A stretch of 64,000 nt of DNA. It comes from an uncultured Bacteroidales bacterium. Its GTDB lineage: Bacteria > Bacteroidota > Bacteroidia > Bacteroidales > UBA932. The number at the start of each line of letters is the position of its first letter. The stretch's first letter is position 1. Of this stretch, positions 8,338 to 17,128 are shown one piece after another. The stretch is taken from positions 271,671 to 335,670 of the forward strand of contig CAKVCK010000001.1 of the NCBI GenBank assembly GCA_934725575.1, given 5' to 3'. Below the pieces are notes generated by a model that saw nothing but the letters and a program-made list of their open reading frames with translations, had not been told where the DNA came from and searched no databases. Made by a program: the position numbers and the translations under genes.

Positions 8338-9552
8338 TTATTCATCCATACTCTGAACAAGGTGCATCGTGTCGCGTGCGATGACGAGTTCCTCGTCGGT
8401 TGTCACAAGAGCCACCTTGACCTTTGAATCCGGCAGGGAGATCACTGTGTCCACTCCCCAGGCGGTGTTGGCCTCGTAGTCGAATGCAAGTCCGAGATAG
8501 GTGAAGTTCTCGCAGACCCTGCGGCGCAGACGGCTGTTGTGCTCACCGATTCCACCGGTGAAGAAGATGGCGTCCACGCCGTTCATCTCGGCCGTGTAGG
8601 CTCCGATGTACTTGATCATCTGGAATGTCAGCATCTTGAGTACAAGCTTGGCCTGGCGGTCGCCGTTGTTGGCAAGTTCGTCCAGCTCACGGGCGTCGGA
8701 TGTCTTCTGGGAGACTCCGAGGAAACCGCTCTTCTTGTTCACGATGTCGTACATCTGATCCGGAGTGAGATTCTCCTTCTTCATCATATAAAGAACGGCG
8801 TTGGCATCCACGTCACCGCAGCGGGTTCCCATAACCAGACCCTCGAGCGGTGTGAGACCCATAGAGGTGTCGATTGATTTTCCGTTCACGATGGCCGTGA
8901 TGGAGCTTCCGTTGCCGATGTGGCAGGTGATGATCCTTGAGTTGTTCAGATCAAGGCCGACCATCTCCGCGCCCTTCTTGGCCACGAACTGATGGCTCGT
9001 TCCGTGAGCGCCGTAGCGGCGGATGTGGTACTTGTCATAATATTCATAAGGAAGGCCGTACATATAGGCGTACGGCGGCATCGTCTGATGGAAGGCGGTG
9101 TCGAACGTCACGACCTGAGGCACTGAAGGCAGAACCTCCTGGCAAGCCCTGATGCCAAGCAGGTGGGCCGGGTTGTGGAGAGGGGCGAAGTCGCAGCAGA
9201 AGTCGATCTTCTTGATGACATCCTCGTCCACGATGGCGCTGCCAGAGAAGAAATCGGCACCCTGCACGATTCTGTGGCCGACAGCCTCGATGTCGTCGAA
9301 TGACTTGAGCACACCGTGGTCCTTATCGATAAGAGCGTCAAGCACAATCTGCATTCCGACCGTGTGGTCAGGGACAGGAAGGTCCTTCACAACCTTCTCC
9401 TTTCCTGCCGGCGTGTGCTGGAGCCGTCCGCATTCAAGGCCGATTTTCTCAACTATACCTTTGGCCAAAAGAGAGTAAACGTCATCGTTCTTCATATCAA
9501 GCAGCTGGTACTTGATCGAAGAGCTTCCGCAATTGATAACAAGAATAATCAT
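8338..9552 (-). CDS. ackA: Acetate kinase
   Basis: The 404-residue product matches acetate kinase over its full length. It has the N-terminal phosphate-binding strand VINCGSSSIKYQLLD, GHRIVQGAD near residue 90, the signature RRYGAHGTSHQFV near 178, HIGNGSSITA near 210, MGTRCGDVD near 240 and FTGGIGEHN near 330. It interconverts acetyl phosphate and ADP with acetate and ATP. It is the first gene of a leftward pair with the phosphate acyltransferase, which suggests substrate-level phosphorylation during fermentation. The upstream minus-strand -7 box TATCTTTG would drive both genes. Confidence 0.94.
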   Translation of the reverse strand: MIILVINCGSSSIKYQLLDMKNDDVYSLLAKGIVEKIGLECGRLQHTPAGKEKVVKDLPVPDHTVGMQIVLDALIDKDHGVLKSFDDIEAVGHRIVQGADFFSGSAIVDEDVIKKIDFCCDFAPLHNPAHLLGIRACQEVLPSVPQVVTFDTAFHQTMPPYAYMYGLPYEYYDKYHIRRYGAHGTSHQFVAKKGAEMVGLDLNNSRIITCHIGNGSSITAIVNGKSIDTSMGLTPLEGLVMGTRCGDVDANAVLYMMKKENLTPDQMYDIVNKKSGFLGVSQKTSDARELDELANNGDRQAKLVLKMLTFQMIKYIGAYTAEMNGVDAIFFTGGIGEHNSRLRRRVCENFTYLGLAFDYEANTAWGVDTVISLPDSKVKVALVTTDEELVIARDTMHLVQSMDE

Positions 9553-9581
9553 TCCGTTTGAAATTTATGTAATTATGCTGA

Positions 9582-9589
9582 CAAAGATA
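9582..9589 (-). promoter_or_regulatory. -7 box for ackA-ptb
   Basis: TATCTTTG on the minus strand, 30-37 bp upstream of the ackA ATG. No clear -33 element is seen at 19 bp. Confidence 0.5.
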
Positions 9590-9632
9590 CGAAATTTATA
9601 ACTATTTTTACCGCATATTAAGGAACTGTGTG

Positions 9633-10751
9633 ATGAATGAGGCGAGAGATATCGTGGGGATAAGTGTTCCATTCGCGGCCGGTGTCGCGACGGGGGCCGC
9701 TATGTATCCTCTTCTTTCCGGCAGGCTGCCGTATATAATAAGTTCCATTCTTCTTATTCTTATTTTTATAACGACCATATTGGCGCGCCTCGACAAGTTC
9801 AGCGGCCGATGGCTTGTCATTGCGGGAATATTCCTAATCACGGGAATATTCAGTTCTTTAAGCCACTCCATCGCAAGCGGTATTCCTGAATATGAAAGCG
9901 GATTCATCAGCTCGGTGGCCGCGGATGCCGTAGGAACTCTGCGGAGCGTCATCGACAATATTCCTTACCCGTCAGAAAGCACCGCCCCGCTGGTGAAAGC
10001 CCTGCTGACCGGAGACAAGAGCGACCTGACAAAAGAGATCACGGGAATATTCAGGGACAGCGGAGCCTCGCATATCCTCGCCCTCTCAGGTCTGCATCTG
10101 GGAGTACTTTACATCCTCCTTGCAAGGCTGACCGCACCTTTAGGCAACAGCCCGTGGATCAGAAGGTTGAGATATTCATTGATCATCGTGGCCGCACTTT
10201 TCTACTCCATTATGACCGGTGCCACGCCTTCGATCATCCGGGCATTCCTGTTCATCACCATCAACGAGACAGCAAAGCTGCTTGGACGGAAAAGGGAGCC
10301 GGTAAGGGTCCTGCTCGCCGCGCTGACCATCCAGCTCGCCTTCAAGCCGGATGTCATCTCCTCAGTGGCGTTCCAGCTGTCCTATATGGCGATGGCGGGA
10401 ATATTCCTGATCTTTCCTACCCTTGATAGGATCTATCCAATGCCGAGCTGTTCTAAATTTTCAAGATTCAATCCTTTCCGCAAGATTTGGAGCGCCGCGA
10501 CGCTCTCGATCTCCTGCCAGATTTTCACGGGGCCGCTGGCGTGGTACTATTTCCACTCGTTTCCCAAGTACTTCATTCTGACCAACCTGATCGCACTTCC
10601 ACTGACAAGCGCGATTATGGTACTTTCCGTAGCCACAATCGCGCTGTCATTCTTTGGAATATGTCCGGAGCCGCTTGTGATTCTCAACGATCACGCGATG
10701 CAGGCCCTGGTTTTCTGCCTGAAAATCATTTCCGGGCTGGATAATCCTTAA
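9633..10751 (+). CDS. comEC: ComEC/Rec2 competence-domain membrane protein, short form
   Basis: The 372-residue protein is mostly hydrophobic. After an N-terminal DUF4131-like membrane region (residues 1-100) comes the Competence domain: IFRDSGASHILALSGLHLGVLY near 140-160, then GATPSIIRAFLFI near 200 and SSVAFQLSYMAMAGIFL near 245. In naturally competent bacteria ComEC forms the inner-membrane channel for single-stranded DNA. Typical full-length homologues are 600-750 residues with a C-terminal metallo-beta-lactamase domain; here the gene ends after the membrane domain, directly against fucP with 1 bp between stops. A GTG at 9630 precedes the ATG at 9633. The gene is dense in GAATAT words. 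Confidence 0.85.
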   Translation: MNEARDIVGISVPFAAGVATGAAMYPLLSGRLPYIISSILLILIFITTILARLDKFSGRWLVIAGIFLITGIFSSLSHSIASGIPEYESGFISSVAADAVGTLRSVIDNIPYPSESTAPLVKALLTGDKSDLTKEITGIFRDSGASHILALSGLHLGVLYILLARLTAPLGNSPWIRRLRYSLIIVAALFYSIMTGATPSIIRAFLFITINETAKLLGRKREPVRVLLAALTIQLAFKPDVISSVAFQLSYMAMAGIFLIFPTLDRIYPMPSCSKFSRFNPFRKIWSAATLSISCQIFTGPLAWYYFHSFPKYFILTNLIALPLTSAIMVLSVATIALSFFGICPEPLVILNDHAMQALVFCLKIISGLDNP

Positions 10752-10752
10752 C

Positions 10753-12075
10753 CTATTCTTTAACGTCTGCCAGATGAATCTTAGTCGTCCTAATTCCATA
10801 GAAGCAGACGACAATGAAGCAGATGAACGGCAGGATGAACGAGGCGTTCACAGCCGGCAGGAAGCCGATCGTGCCCTTGTCGATGATCCAAGCCTGGAGC
10901 GGAGGAAGCACAGAGCCTCCCAGAATGGCCATAATGAGGCCGGCGGCACCGAACTTGGCGTCATCCCCGAGCCCTCCGAGGGCGATTCCATAGATTGTCG
11001 GGAACATCAACGACATAAACCCGCTGACGGCCACGAGGCAGTAAAGCCCAAGCCTATTCTGCAGGAATATCACGCCGGCCGTGGCGATCATTCCTCCTAT
11101 AGCGAAGATTGTCAAGAGTTTGGACGGTTTCAGATATTTCATCAGCCAAGTGCACAGGAAGCGGCAGGTCACGAACAGGATCATCGCAGCGATGTTGTAC
11201 TTCTGCGACAGAACCTCGGCAGCCTGCTCGTCCATTCCCTCAGCCATAAACACTCTTGTGCCATACTGGATGATGAATGTCCAGCACATAATCTGCACTC
11301 CGACATAGAAGAACTGGGCGATCACTCCCTCCCAGTACTGAGGTCTGTGAAGCAGTCGGTTCAGAACCGGACCGATATTCATTTCGTGATCCTTGTCGGC
11401 GTTTTTAGGCATCTTCGCGACAAGTATCAGTACGAACATCACGATGATCACAAGGCCGACAACCCAGTAAGGTCCGGTAAGCACATCGAGATCAGCCTGT
11501 TTCATCGCCTCGAAGCTCGCATCGTCCAACAACGCCCTATCAGCCGTGCTGGCCGGATGCATCCTCGCCTGGATGAAGTTCATCGCCACGTACATTCCCA
11601 TCAGCGAGCCGATCGGATTGAAGCACTGCGCGAAATTCAGACGGCGGGTCGAAGTCTCCTCGGTGCCCATACTCAAAATGTACGGATTGCAGCTGGTCTC
11701 AAGGAAAGACAGACCGCAGGTCATTATGAAATAGGCGATCAGAAAAAAGCCATAGACCCCGACGGATTTCGCCGGAAGGAAGAGCAAGGCTCCGAGAGCA
11801 TAGAGTCCAAGCCCGACCAGAACGCCGGCCTTGTAGGAGAACTTGCGGATGAACATCGCCGCCGGAAGCGCCATACAGAAATAACCTCCGTAGAACGCCA
11901 CCTGAACCAACGAGCCTTGCGTCACGCTCATTCTGAATATCTTGGAGAACGCCTTGACCATCGGATTGGTGATGTCGTTGGCGAATCCCCAAAGGGCGAA
12001 ACAGGTCGTTATGAGAATAAAAGGCAGGACGTAGCTGACTCCGCCTGCCTTTAAGATTGAATCCTTCTCCTTCAT
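10753..12075 (-). CDS. fucP: L-fucose:H+ symporter, FucP family
   Basis: The 440-residue major facilitator has twelve predicted helices. It opens with the FHS-family stretch VLPFILITTCFALWGFANDITNP, where the Asn and Asp in the first helix are typical of FucP-type carriers. It also has ETSCNPYILSMG near residue 130 and a C-terminal FPTIYGIALGGLG segment. It should import L-fucose with protons across the inner membrane. It follows fucI by 9 bp on the same strand, which supports the fucose assignment. The ATG at 12075 (MKEKDS) is chosen; the sequence before it would need a TTG start. Confidence 0.9.
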   Translation of the reverse strand: MKEKDSILKAGGVSYVLPFILITTCFALWGFANDITNPMVKAFSKIFRMSVTQGSLVQVAFYGGYFCMALPAAMFIRKFSYKAGVLVGLGLYALGALLFLPAKSVGVYGFFLIAYFIMTCGLSFLETSCNPYILSMGTEETSTRRLNFAQCFNPIGSLMGMYVAMNFIQARMHPASTADRALLDDASFEAMKQADLDVLTGPYWVVGLVIIVMFVLILVAKMPKNADKDHEMNIGPVLNRLLHRPQYWEGVIAQFFYVGVQIMCWTFIIQYGTRVFMAEGMDEQAAEVLSQKYNIAAMILFVTCRFLCTWLMKYLKPSKLLTIFAIGGMIATAGVIFLQNRLGLYCLVAVSGFMSLMFPTIYGIALGGLGDDAKFGAAGLIMAILGGSVLPPLQAWIIDKGTIGFLPAVNASFILPFICFIVVCFYGIRTTKIHLADVKE

Positions 12076-12084
12076 ATTCAAGGA

Positions 12085-13857
12085 TTACTTGTAGATCGGA
12101 CCGAAGTTCGCGCAGGCACGGAAGTCCGCACCCTCCTTGTCCATTCCGAACGCGTTCCAAGCCGCAGGACGGAATATCTTGGCATCATCCACGTTGTGCA
12201 TGCAGACAGGGATGCGGAGCATAGAGGCCAATGTGATGAGATCGGCTCCGATGTGGCCGTAGGAGATCGCACCGTGATTGGCCCCCCAGTTGTTCATCAC
12301 GCTGTAAACGTCCTTGAAGGCATCCTTCTTAGGGTCGAGACGCGGGGTGAACCAGGTTGTTGGCCAGGTAGGGTCGGTACGCTTGTCGAGAACGGCGTGG
12401 ATCTCAGGGTCGATGTCCACAACCCATCCCTCGGCGATCTGAAGCACAGGACCGAGACCGTCAACGATGTTGATTCTGGCCATTGTGGCGGGGAAATCTC
12501 CCCTTGACACGAAATGGATGCTGAATCCGCCGCCACGGAAGTAGTCCCTGTCGGCCGGCATCCACTGCGAGTGCTCAAGGCAACGCTTCTCGTCCTCCTC
12601 GGTCATCTCCCAGAACGGCTTCATAACCGGATTGCCTTCAGCGTCAGAGCTCTGTCCGCAGCCGTCCATAGTCGTAGCCCCGGAGTTGATGAGGTGGATG
12701 ATTCCAGGGGCGGCCTTGCCGGTGAGTTCCTTGCCGGTCACCCTCTTGACAGCCTCAGGGCTCCAGTACGTCCTCACGTCGGAGAAGATCTGAGGACGGT
12801 TGGTCAGCAGGTGCGCCATCAGCATAGCCGTACCATTGAGCGAGTCGTTCTCCGTCGCGAGAATCGAAGGCTCCCTGCGTCCGTTCCAGTCGAAGTTGGT
12901 GTTCAGAAGGGTCTCGGTGAAGTCCCCGTTCGGCATCCAGTCCGTCCACTGACGCTGTCCCTGGAAACCTCCGGCGATGGCGTTGTGACCGAGAGCCTCC
13001 TCCTTGAATCCCATCTCGCGGAGCTTAGGATTGCCGTGCATAAGATCCATCACGATGATGGTCATCTTCACCACGAACTCCCAGTCCTTGTCCTTCTGCT
13101 CACGGGTCTTCTGCTTACCCTCAGGGTTCTTGTCCCAGCCCTCGTTAGGCATACAGTATTTCTTGACCCATGCCATAGCCTTCTCGAACTCCTCAGGATC
13201 GTATATTCCAAGATCCATACGCCTCAGGATCTCGACCTCATCGACGCTTTCGTTCCTCATTCCCAGATATTTCTGGAAGAAGTTGGTGTCCACGATGGAG
13301 CCGGCGATGCCCATTGTCACGCTTCCGATCGAAAGGTAGGACTCCCCTCTCATCTCAGCCACCGCGACAGCGCCACGGGCGAAACGGAGAATCTTCTCGG
13401 CCACATCCTCCGGGATAGAGTTGTCCTCAAGATCCTGGACATCGTGGCCGTAGATTCCGAAAGCAGGAAGGCCCTTCTGGGCGTGCGCGGCAAGTACTGC
13501 CGCAAGATAAACCGCTCCCGGACGCTCCGTGCCGTTGAATCCCCAGACAGCCTTCGGCCAGTAAGGATTCATATCCATAGTCTCGGAGCCGTAGCACCAG
13601 CAGGATGTCACGGTGATCGTTCCGCCGACTCCCTCACGCTCGAATTTCTCGGCGCAGGCTGCGCTCTCAGCCACACGGCCGATCGTACCGTCAGCGATGA
13701 CACACTCCACCGGAGTGCCGTCTGTATATCTCAGATTAGAGGAAATGAGGGCAGCGACATTGGCCGCAAGGGTCATTGTCTTTTCCTCAAGACTTTCACG
13801 TACACCGCCTTGACGGCCATCTATGGTCGGACGGATTCCTATTTTAGGATGCTTCAT
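12085..13857 (-). CDS. fucI: L-fucose isomerase
   Basis: The 590-residue length and the opening KIGIRPTIDGRQGGVRESLEEKTM are characteristic of L-fucose isomerase. Further family features are SCWCYGSETMDMNPYWPKAVWGFNGTERPGAVYLAA (given here as positions 85-120), YGHDVQDLEDNSIPE near 135 and GFQGQRQWTDW near 310. The enzyme converts L-fucose to L-fuculose in the cytoplasm with Mn2+. Fuculokinase and fuculose-phosphate aldolase are not in this window. Two of the few backbone CATG sites lie in this gene. A palindromic leader sits 34-55 bp upstream of the ATG. Confidence 0.94.
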   Translation of the reverse strand: MKHPKIGIRPTIDGRQGGVRESLEEKTMTLAANVAALISSNLRYTDGTPVECVIADGTIGRVAESAACAEKFEREGVGGTITVTSCWCYGSETMDMNPYWPKAVWGFNGTERPGAVYLAAVLAAHAQKGLPAFGIYGHDVQDLEDNSIPEDVAEKILRFARGAVAVAEMRGESYLSIGSVTMGIAGSIVDTNFFQKYLGMRNESVDEVEILRRMDLGIYDPEEFEKAMAWVKKYCMPNEGWDKNPEGKQKTREQKDKDWEFVVKMTIIVMDLMHGNPKLREMGFKEEALGHNAIAGGFQGQRQWTDWMPNGDFTETLLNTNFDWNGRREPSILATENDSLNGTAMLMAHLLTNRPQIFSDVRTYWSPEAVKRVTGKELTGKAAPGIIHLINSGATTMDGCGQSSDAEGNPVMKPFWEMTEEDEKRCLEHSQWMPADRDYFRGGGFSIHFVSRGDFPATMARINIVDGLGPVLQIAEGWVVDIDPEIHAVLDKRTDPTWPTTWFTPRLDPKKDAFKDVYSVMNNWGANHGAISYGHIGADLITLASMLRIPVCMHNVDDAKIFRPAAWNAFGMDKEGADFRACANFGPIYK

Positions 13858-13890
13858 AATATTGGTGTTTTAATGTTTATGTCGTTAAAG

Positions 13891-13912
13891 GCGCATCCGC
13901 AATCGAATGCGC
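13891..13912. promoter_or_regulatory. Imperfect palindrome upstream of fucI
   Basis: A 22-bp inverted repeat with outer arms GCGCAT and ATGCGC and a loop of about 4 nt lies in the fucI leader. With one G-U wobble the stem extends to 9 bp. It may be an operator for a sugar-responsive regulator or a leader hairpin; no regulator gene is adjacent. Confidence 0.45.
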
Positions 13913-13931
13913 AAGCGTAAATGTACGAATA

Positions 13932-14606
13932 TTATCTGAAAATCGAATGCATAACCCGAATAAACTCTCGGTTGCACGCTTTCATCAGTGACAGAAACCT
14001 CACGGACGCGGCCTTATCCGGATTCTTCCAGGCCGGAGGTTCCGGAGTCCTGTCGGTTCGGGCAAGAATCCCTGGAGCAAGGACCCTCGCCACACCCGCC
14101 TTGGCCACCTTCGCACCATAGCCATAGTCAAAAAGGCTTGGATGGAATATGTCAGACGGGTTCTCAAGATGCCTGACCACATATTCAGGGACCAATGTGA
14201 ACGCCATATCATATAAATGGCAAGGAATCGGAATGACCCCATCCGGCTCAAGCAACCTTCCGTGACGGGACCTTCCGCCGTACAGCAGGTTGCCGGACAG
14301 GTCCGCGACGGTTCCCGTGATCACAGTCTTGTGACGAAGGAACATCGAGTTCTCAAAAAGCGAGGACAGCACTCCCTCTGCGGGCAAAAGGTCGGAATCC
14401 ATCCAAAGGTAGAAGTCAAATCCCTGAGCCGCAGCCTCTTCCCAGACCTTCTGGAACCCCGCCGCACCTCTGTCATTTATGAATATGGAGAATGAATATT
14501 CCCCTGTGGCCGCCATCGCGTCTGTCTGCTTCTGACATTCCTCAAGACAACTGACAGAGCCATCGCTTCCTGCCTGGACAGTTATGAGCAAGGCGACCTT
14601 GTACAT
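13932..14606 (-). CDS. Small glycosyltransferase-like protein (GT-A fold, family 2-like)
   Basis: The 224-residue protein starts MYKVALLITVQAGSDG, a Rossmann-like strand as in family 2 glycosyltransferases. It then shows FSIFINDRGAAGFQKVWEEA and FDFYLWMDSDLLPAEG near residues 70-90. The DSD in the latter is placed like the metal- and sugar-nucleotide-binding DxD. I see no membrane segments, so it is probably cytoplasmic. The acceptor and donor are unknown. It begins 4 bp after the lepA stop, so it is likely translated from the lepA message; there is no surrounding polysaccharide cluster. Confidence 0.6.
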   Translation of the reverse strand: MYKVALLITVQAGSDGSVSCLEECQKQTDAMAATGEYSFSIFINDRGAAGFQKVWEEAAAQGFDFYLWMDSDLLPAEGVLSSLFENSMFLRHKTVITGTVADLSGNLLYGGRSRHGRLLEPDGVIPIPCHLYDMAFTLVPEYVVRHLENPSDIFHPSLFDYGYGAKVAKAGVARVLAPGILARTDRTPEPPAWKNPDKAASVRFLSLMKACNREFIRVMHSIFR

Positions 14607-14610
14607 TCTT

Positions 14611-16401
14611 CTATGAATCGAGTTTAAGCACAGCCATAAAGGCGCTCTGAGGTACCTGAACCGTGCCGATCTGACGCATCCTCTTCTTGCCTTCCTTCTG
14701 TTTCTCAAGAAGTTTCCTCTTACGGGTCACGTCACCGCCGTAGCATTTCGCGGTCACATCCTTGCGGACCTGACGCACGGTCTCACGGGCGATGATCTTC
14801 GCCCCGATGGCGGCCTGGACAGCGATGTCGAACTGCTGGCGAGGAATCAACTCTTTGAGTTTCAGACAGATCTTACGTCCGAACTCATAAGCGTGATCCT
14901 CGTGGATAAGGGTCGAAAGCGCATCCGCAGGGTCCCCGTTCAGAAGGATGTCCAACTTGACCAGCCTTGCGGTGCGGAAATCCGTGACGTGATAGTCAAA
15001 CGACGCATAACCCTTTGACACAGACTTCAATTTATCATAGAAATCGAACACAATCTCTGAAAGCGGCATATCGTAAGTAAGCTCGACCCTGTCTGAAGTG
15101 ATGTAGTGTTCTCCGATCAGCGTTCCCCTCTTGTCCATACACAGCTTCATAATCGCCCCGTAGAAATCCGTCTTTGAGATGATCTGGGCCCTGATGAAAG
15201 GCTCCTCGATGTGATCAATCAGTGTCGGGGCCGGAAGGCCGGACGGATTGTGCACGTCAAGCACCTCTCCCTGAGTTGTATATACCTTATAGGAAACGTT
15301 AGGGACAGTCGTGATGACATCCATATTGAATTCCCTGAACAGGCGCTCCTGCACGATCTCAAGGTGAAGGAGTCCGAGGAATCCGCAGCGGAAACCGAAT
15401 CCGAGGGCAAGCGACGACTCCGGCTCATAGACAAAGGAAGCGTCGTTGAGCTGGAACTTCTCCAGTGTCGCCCTCAGTTCCTCAAACTTGTCAGCCTGAA
15501 CAGGATACATTCCGGCGAACACCATCGGCTTGACCTCCTCGAATCCTGCGATGGCAGCGGCGCAAGGCCTCGCCGAATGGGTTATGGTGTCACCCACCTT
15601 GACCTCAACCGCCCTCTTGATTCCGGAAATGATGTAGCCTACGTCTCCGGTCGAGACCTTGCCAGTAGGCTGGAGCTTCATCTTGAGCACACCGACCTCC
15701 TCGGCGTCGTATTCCTGCCCGGTCGCCACAAACTTGACCTTGTCGCCGGTGGAGATCGATCCGTTCAGCACCTTGAAATAAGCGATGATGCCACGGAACG
15801 GATTGAACACCGAGTCAAAGATCAACGCCTGCAGCGGAGCGTCCGGATCTCCATTCGGAGCCGGAATCTTCTCCACAATCGCGTCCAGAAGCGGAGGAAT
15901 CCCCTCTCCCGTCCTCGCGGAGACTTTGAATATGTCGTCGTGGTCACAGCCCAGAAGATCGACTATCTGGTCGGCCACGATCTCCGGCTGGGCGGAATCC
16001 ATATCGATCTTGTTCATCACCGGAATGATCTCAAGCCCGTGGTCCACAGCCAGATAGAGGTTGGAGATCGTCTGTGCCTGGATTCCCTGTGACGCATCGA
16101 CAACCAGCAACGCCCCCTCGCAGGAAGCGATCGAGCGGGAGACCTCGTAGGAGAAATCCACGTGCCCCGGAGTGTCGATCAGGTTAAGGACATATTTCTC
16201 ACCTTTATAAATATACTCCATCTGGATGGCGTGGCTCTTGATGGTGATTCCTTTCTCCCTCTCCAAGTCCATATCATCCAGTACCTGCGCCTCCATATCC
16301 CTGGAGGACAGCGTCTTGGTCAACTCGATCAGTCTGTCGGCAAGAGTGCTCTTTCCGTGGTCGATGTGGGCGATTATGCAGAAATTTCGTATGTGCTTCA
16401 T
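14611..16401 (-). CDS. lepA: Elongation factor 4 (back-translocating GTPase LepA)
   Basis: The 596-residue product begins MKHIRNFCIIAHIDHGKSTLADR, containing the GTPase P-loop AHIDHGKST. It has the LepA signatures DTPGHVDF (G3), NKIDMD (G4) and the specific C-terminal tail ending GKKRMRQIGTVQVPQSAFMA. LepA binds the ribosome and promotes back-translocation or assembly under stress. The start at 16401 matches the family; an upstream extension in the same frame is not conserved in style and overlaps the promoter. The gene is divergent from the ECF sigma gene with about 100 bp between. Confidence 0.96.
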   Translation of the reverse strand: MKHIRNFCIIAHIDHGKSTLADRLIELTKTLSSRDMEAQVLDDMDLEREKGITIKSHAIQMEYIYKGEKYVLNLIDTPGHVDFSYEVSRSIASCEGALLVVDASQGIQAQTISNLYLAVDHGLEIIPVMNKIDMDSAQPEIVADQIVDLLGCDHDDIFKVSARTGEGIPPLLDAIVEKIPAPNGDPDAPLQALIFDSVFNPFRGIIAYFKVLNGSISTGDKVKFVATGQEYDAEEVGVLKMKLQPTGKVSTGDVGYIISGIKRAVEVKVGDTITHSARPCAAAIAGFEEVKPMVFAGMYPVQADKFEELRATLEKFQLNDASFVYEPESSLALGFGFRCGFLGLLHLEIVQERLFREFNMDVITTVPNVSYKVYTTQGEVLDVHNPSGLPAPTLIDHIEEPFIRAQIISKTDFYGAIMKLCMDKRGTLIGEHYITSDRVELTYDMPLSEIVFDFYDKLKSVSKGYASFDYHVTDFRTARLVKLDILLNGDPADALSTLIHEDHAYEFGRKICLKLKELIPRQQFDIAVQAAIGAKIIARETVRQVRKDVTAKCYGGDVTRKRKLLEKQKEGKKRMRQIGTVQVPQSAFMAVLKLDS

Positions 16402-16449
16402 ATAGCTTCCGTTCTGTTGCGGGCCGTTTCCGGCAAAATATTCATAGAA

Positions 16450-16480
16450 TTGCAAAAATAAGCAATTTGTCGTACATTTG
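16450..16480 (+). promoter_or_regulatory. Promoter for the ECF sigma gene
   Basis: TTGC at 16450-16453, 19-bp spacer, then TACATTTG at 16473-16480 fits the Bacteroidetes pattern. It overlaps the divergent lepA promoter. Confidence 0.55.
16453..16460 (-). promoter_or_regulatory. -7 box for lepA
   Basis: TATTTTTG on the minus strand about 52 bp upstream of the lepA ATG, with TTTC 19 bp upstream of it. It overlaps the divergent sigma-gene promoter, so the two may compete. Confidence 0.5.
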
Positions 16481-16505
16481 AAAGATTCAACGAAATCAGG
16501 CAAGG

Positions 16506-17042
16506 ATGACTGACGAGGAGATTATCGGATTGTACCGGAACGGACAGGGCGAGAAGGCGTTCAAGGAGATTGTCGCGGCTTACAGCGAGCGGCTCTACTG
16601 GCACGTCCGGCACTTTGTCGGCTCGCACGATGACACCAATGATCTCGTCCAGGAGATCTTCATAAAGATCTGGTCGGCCCTGCCATCGTTCAGGGGGGAT
16701 TCCAGATTGTTCACGTGGATCTACCGCATCGCCACTAACGAGACCCTGAACTGGCTGAACAAGCAGAAAGTCCGGGCTCTCCTTAAGTTTGAGAGCCTTG
16801 ACAAGGGAATGGACAGGATAGACGAGGACCCATACTTCAACGGCGACGAGGCCCAGAGGAATCTGCTGAAGGCCATCTCTAAGCTCCCGAGAAAACAAAG
16901 GACGGTCTTCTCGATGCGCTATTTCGATGATCTGTCCTACGAGGACATCTCCGAGATCCTTGGCACATCCGTCGGTGCACTGAAGGCCTCATACCATTTC
17001 GCCGCGGAGAAAATCAGATCAGAACTGGAAGCCTTGGAGTAA
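16506..17042 (+). CDS. ECF RNA polymerase sigma factor
   Basis: This 178-residue protein has sigma region 2 (about residues 15-85) with HFVGSHDDTNDLVQEIFIKIW and the -10-binding stretch FRGDSRLFTWIYRIATNETLNWL. Region 4 (about 115-175) contains LPRKQRTVFSMRYFDDLSYEDISEILGTSVGALKASYH. It lacks regions 1 and 3, as expected for ECF sigmas. These factors switch RNA polymerase to stress or surface promoters. The next two genes on the same strand are an inner-membrane protein and a periplasmic LTxxEA protein, a frequent arrangement in which they may sense envelope state; no classical anti-sigma (FecR) is present. Confidence 0.92.
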   Translation: MTDEEIIGLYRNGQGEKAFKEIVAAYSERLYWHVRHFVGSHDDTNDLVQEIFIKIWSALPSFRGDSRLFTWIYRIATNETLNWLNKQKVRALLKFESLDKGMDRIDEDPYFNGDEAQRNLLKAISKLPRKQRTVFSMRYFDDLSYEDISEILGTSVGALKASYHFAAEKIRSELEALE

Positions 17043-17128
17043 AGAAATTTCCTGTCGGTTACATTTTTTGAGAAATTTCAAACTTTTTCTTAAACCTTCA
17101 GTATTGTTTGCTGTCAAAGTAGTCGGAT

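Noticed and set aside
9633..10751. GAATAT as a proven DNA-uptake sequence
   Set aside because: The excess and the presence of comEC and a ComM-like gene are suggestive only. No uptake data, no extended consensus could be built by eye, and ComEC here is short.
10774..12054. 426-codon open frame antisense to fucP
   Set aside because: Its product is polar, low in hydrophobic structure and has no domain, while fucP on the other strand has all carrier motifs. It is a shadow caused by codon bias.
12514..13920. 468-codon open frame antisense to fucI
   Set aside because: Rich in Arg, His and Leu with no recognisable domain, and fully covered by the conserved fucI gene.
15211..16092. 293-codon open frame antisense to lepA
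   Set aside because: LepA is conserved over this whole stretch; the antisense product has no domain.
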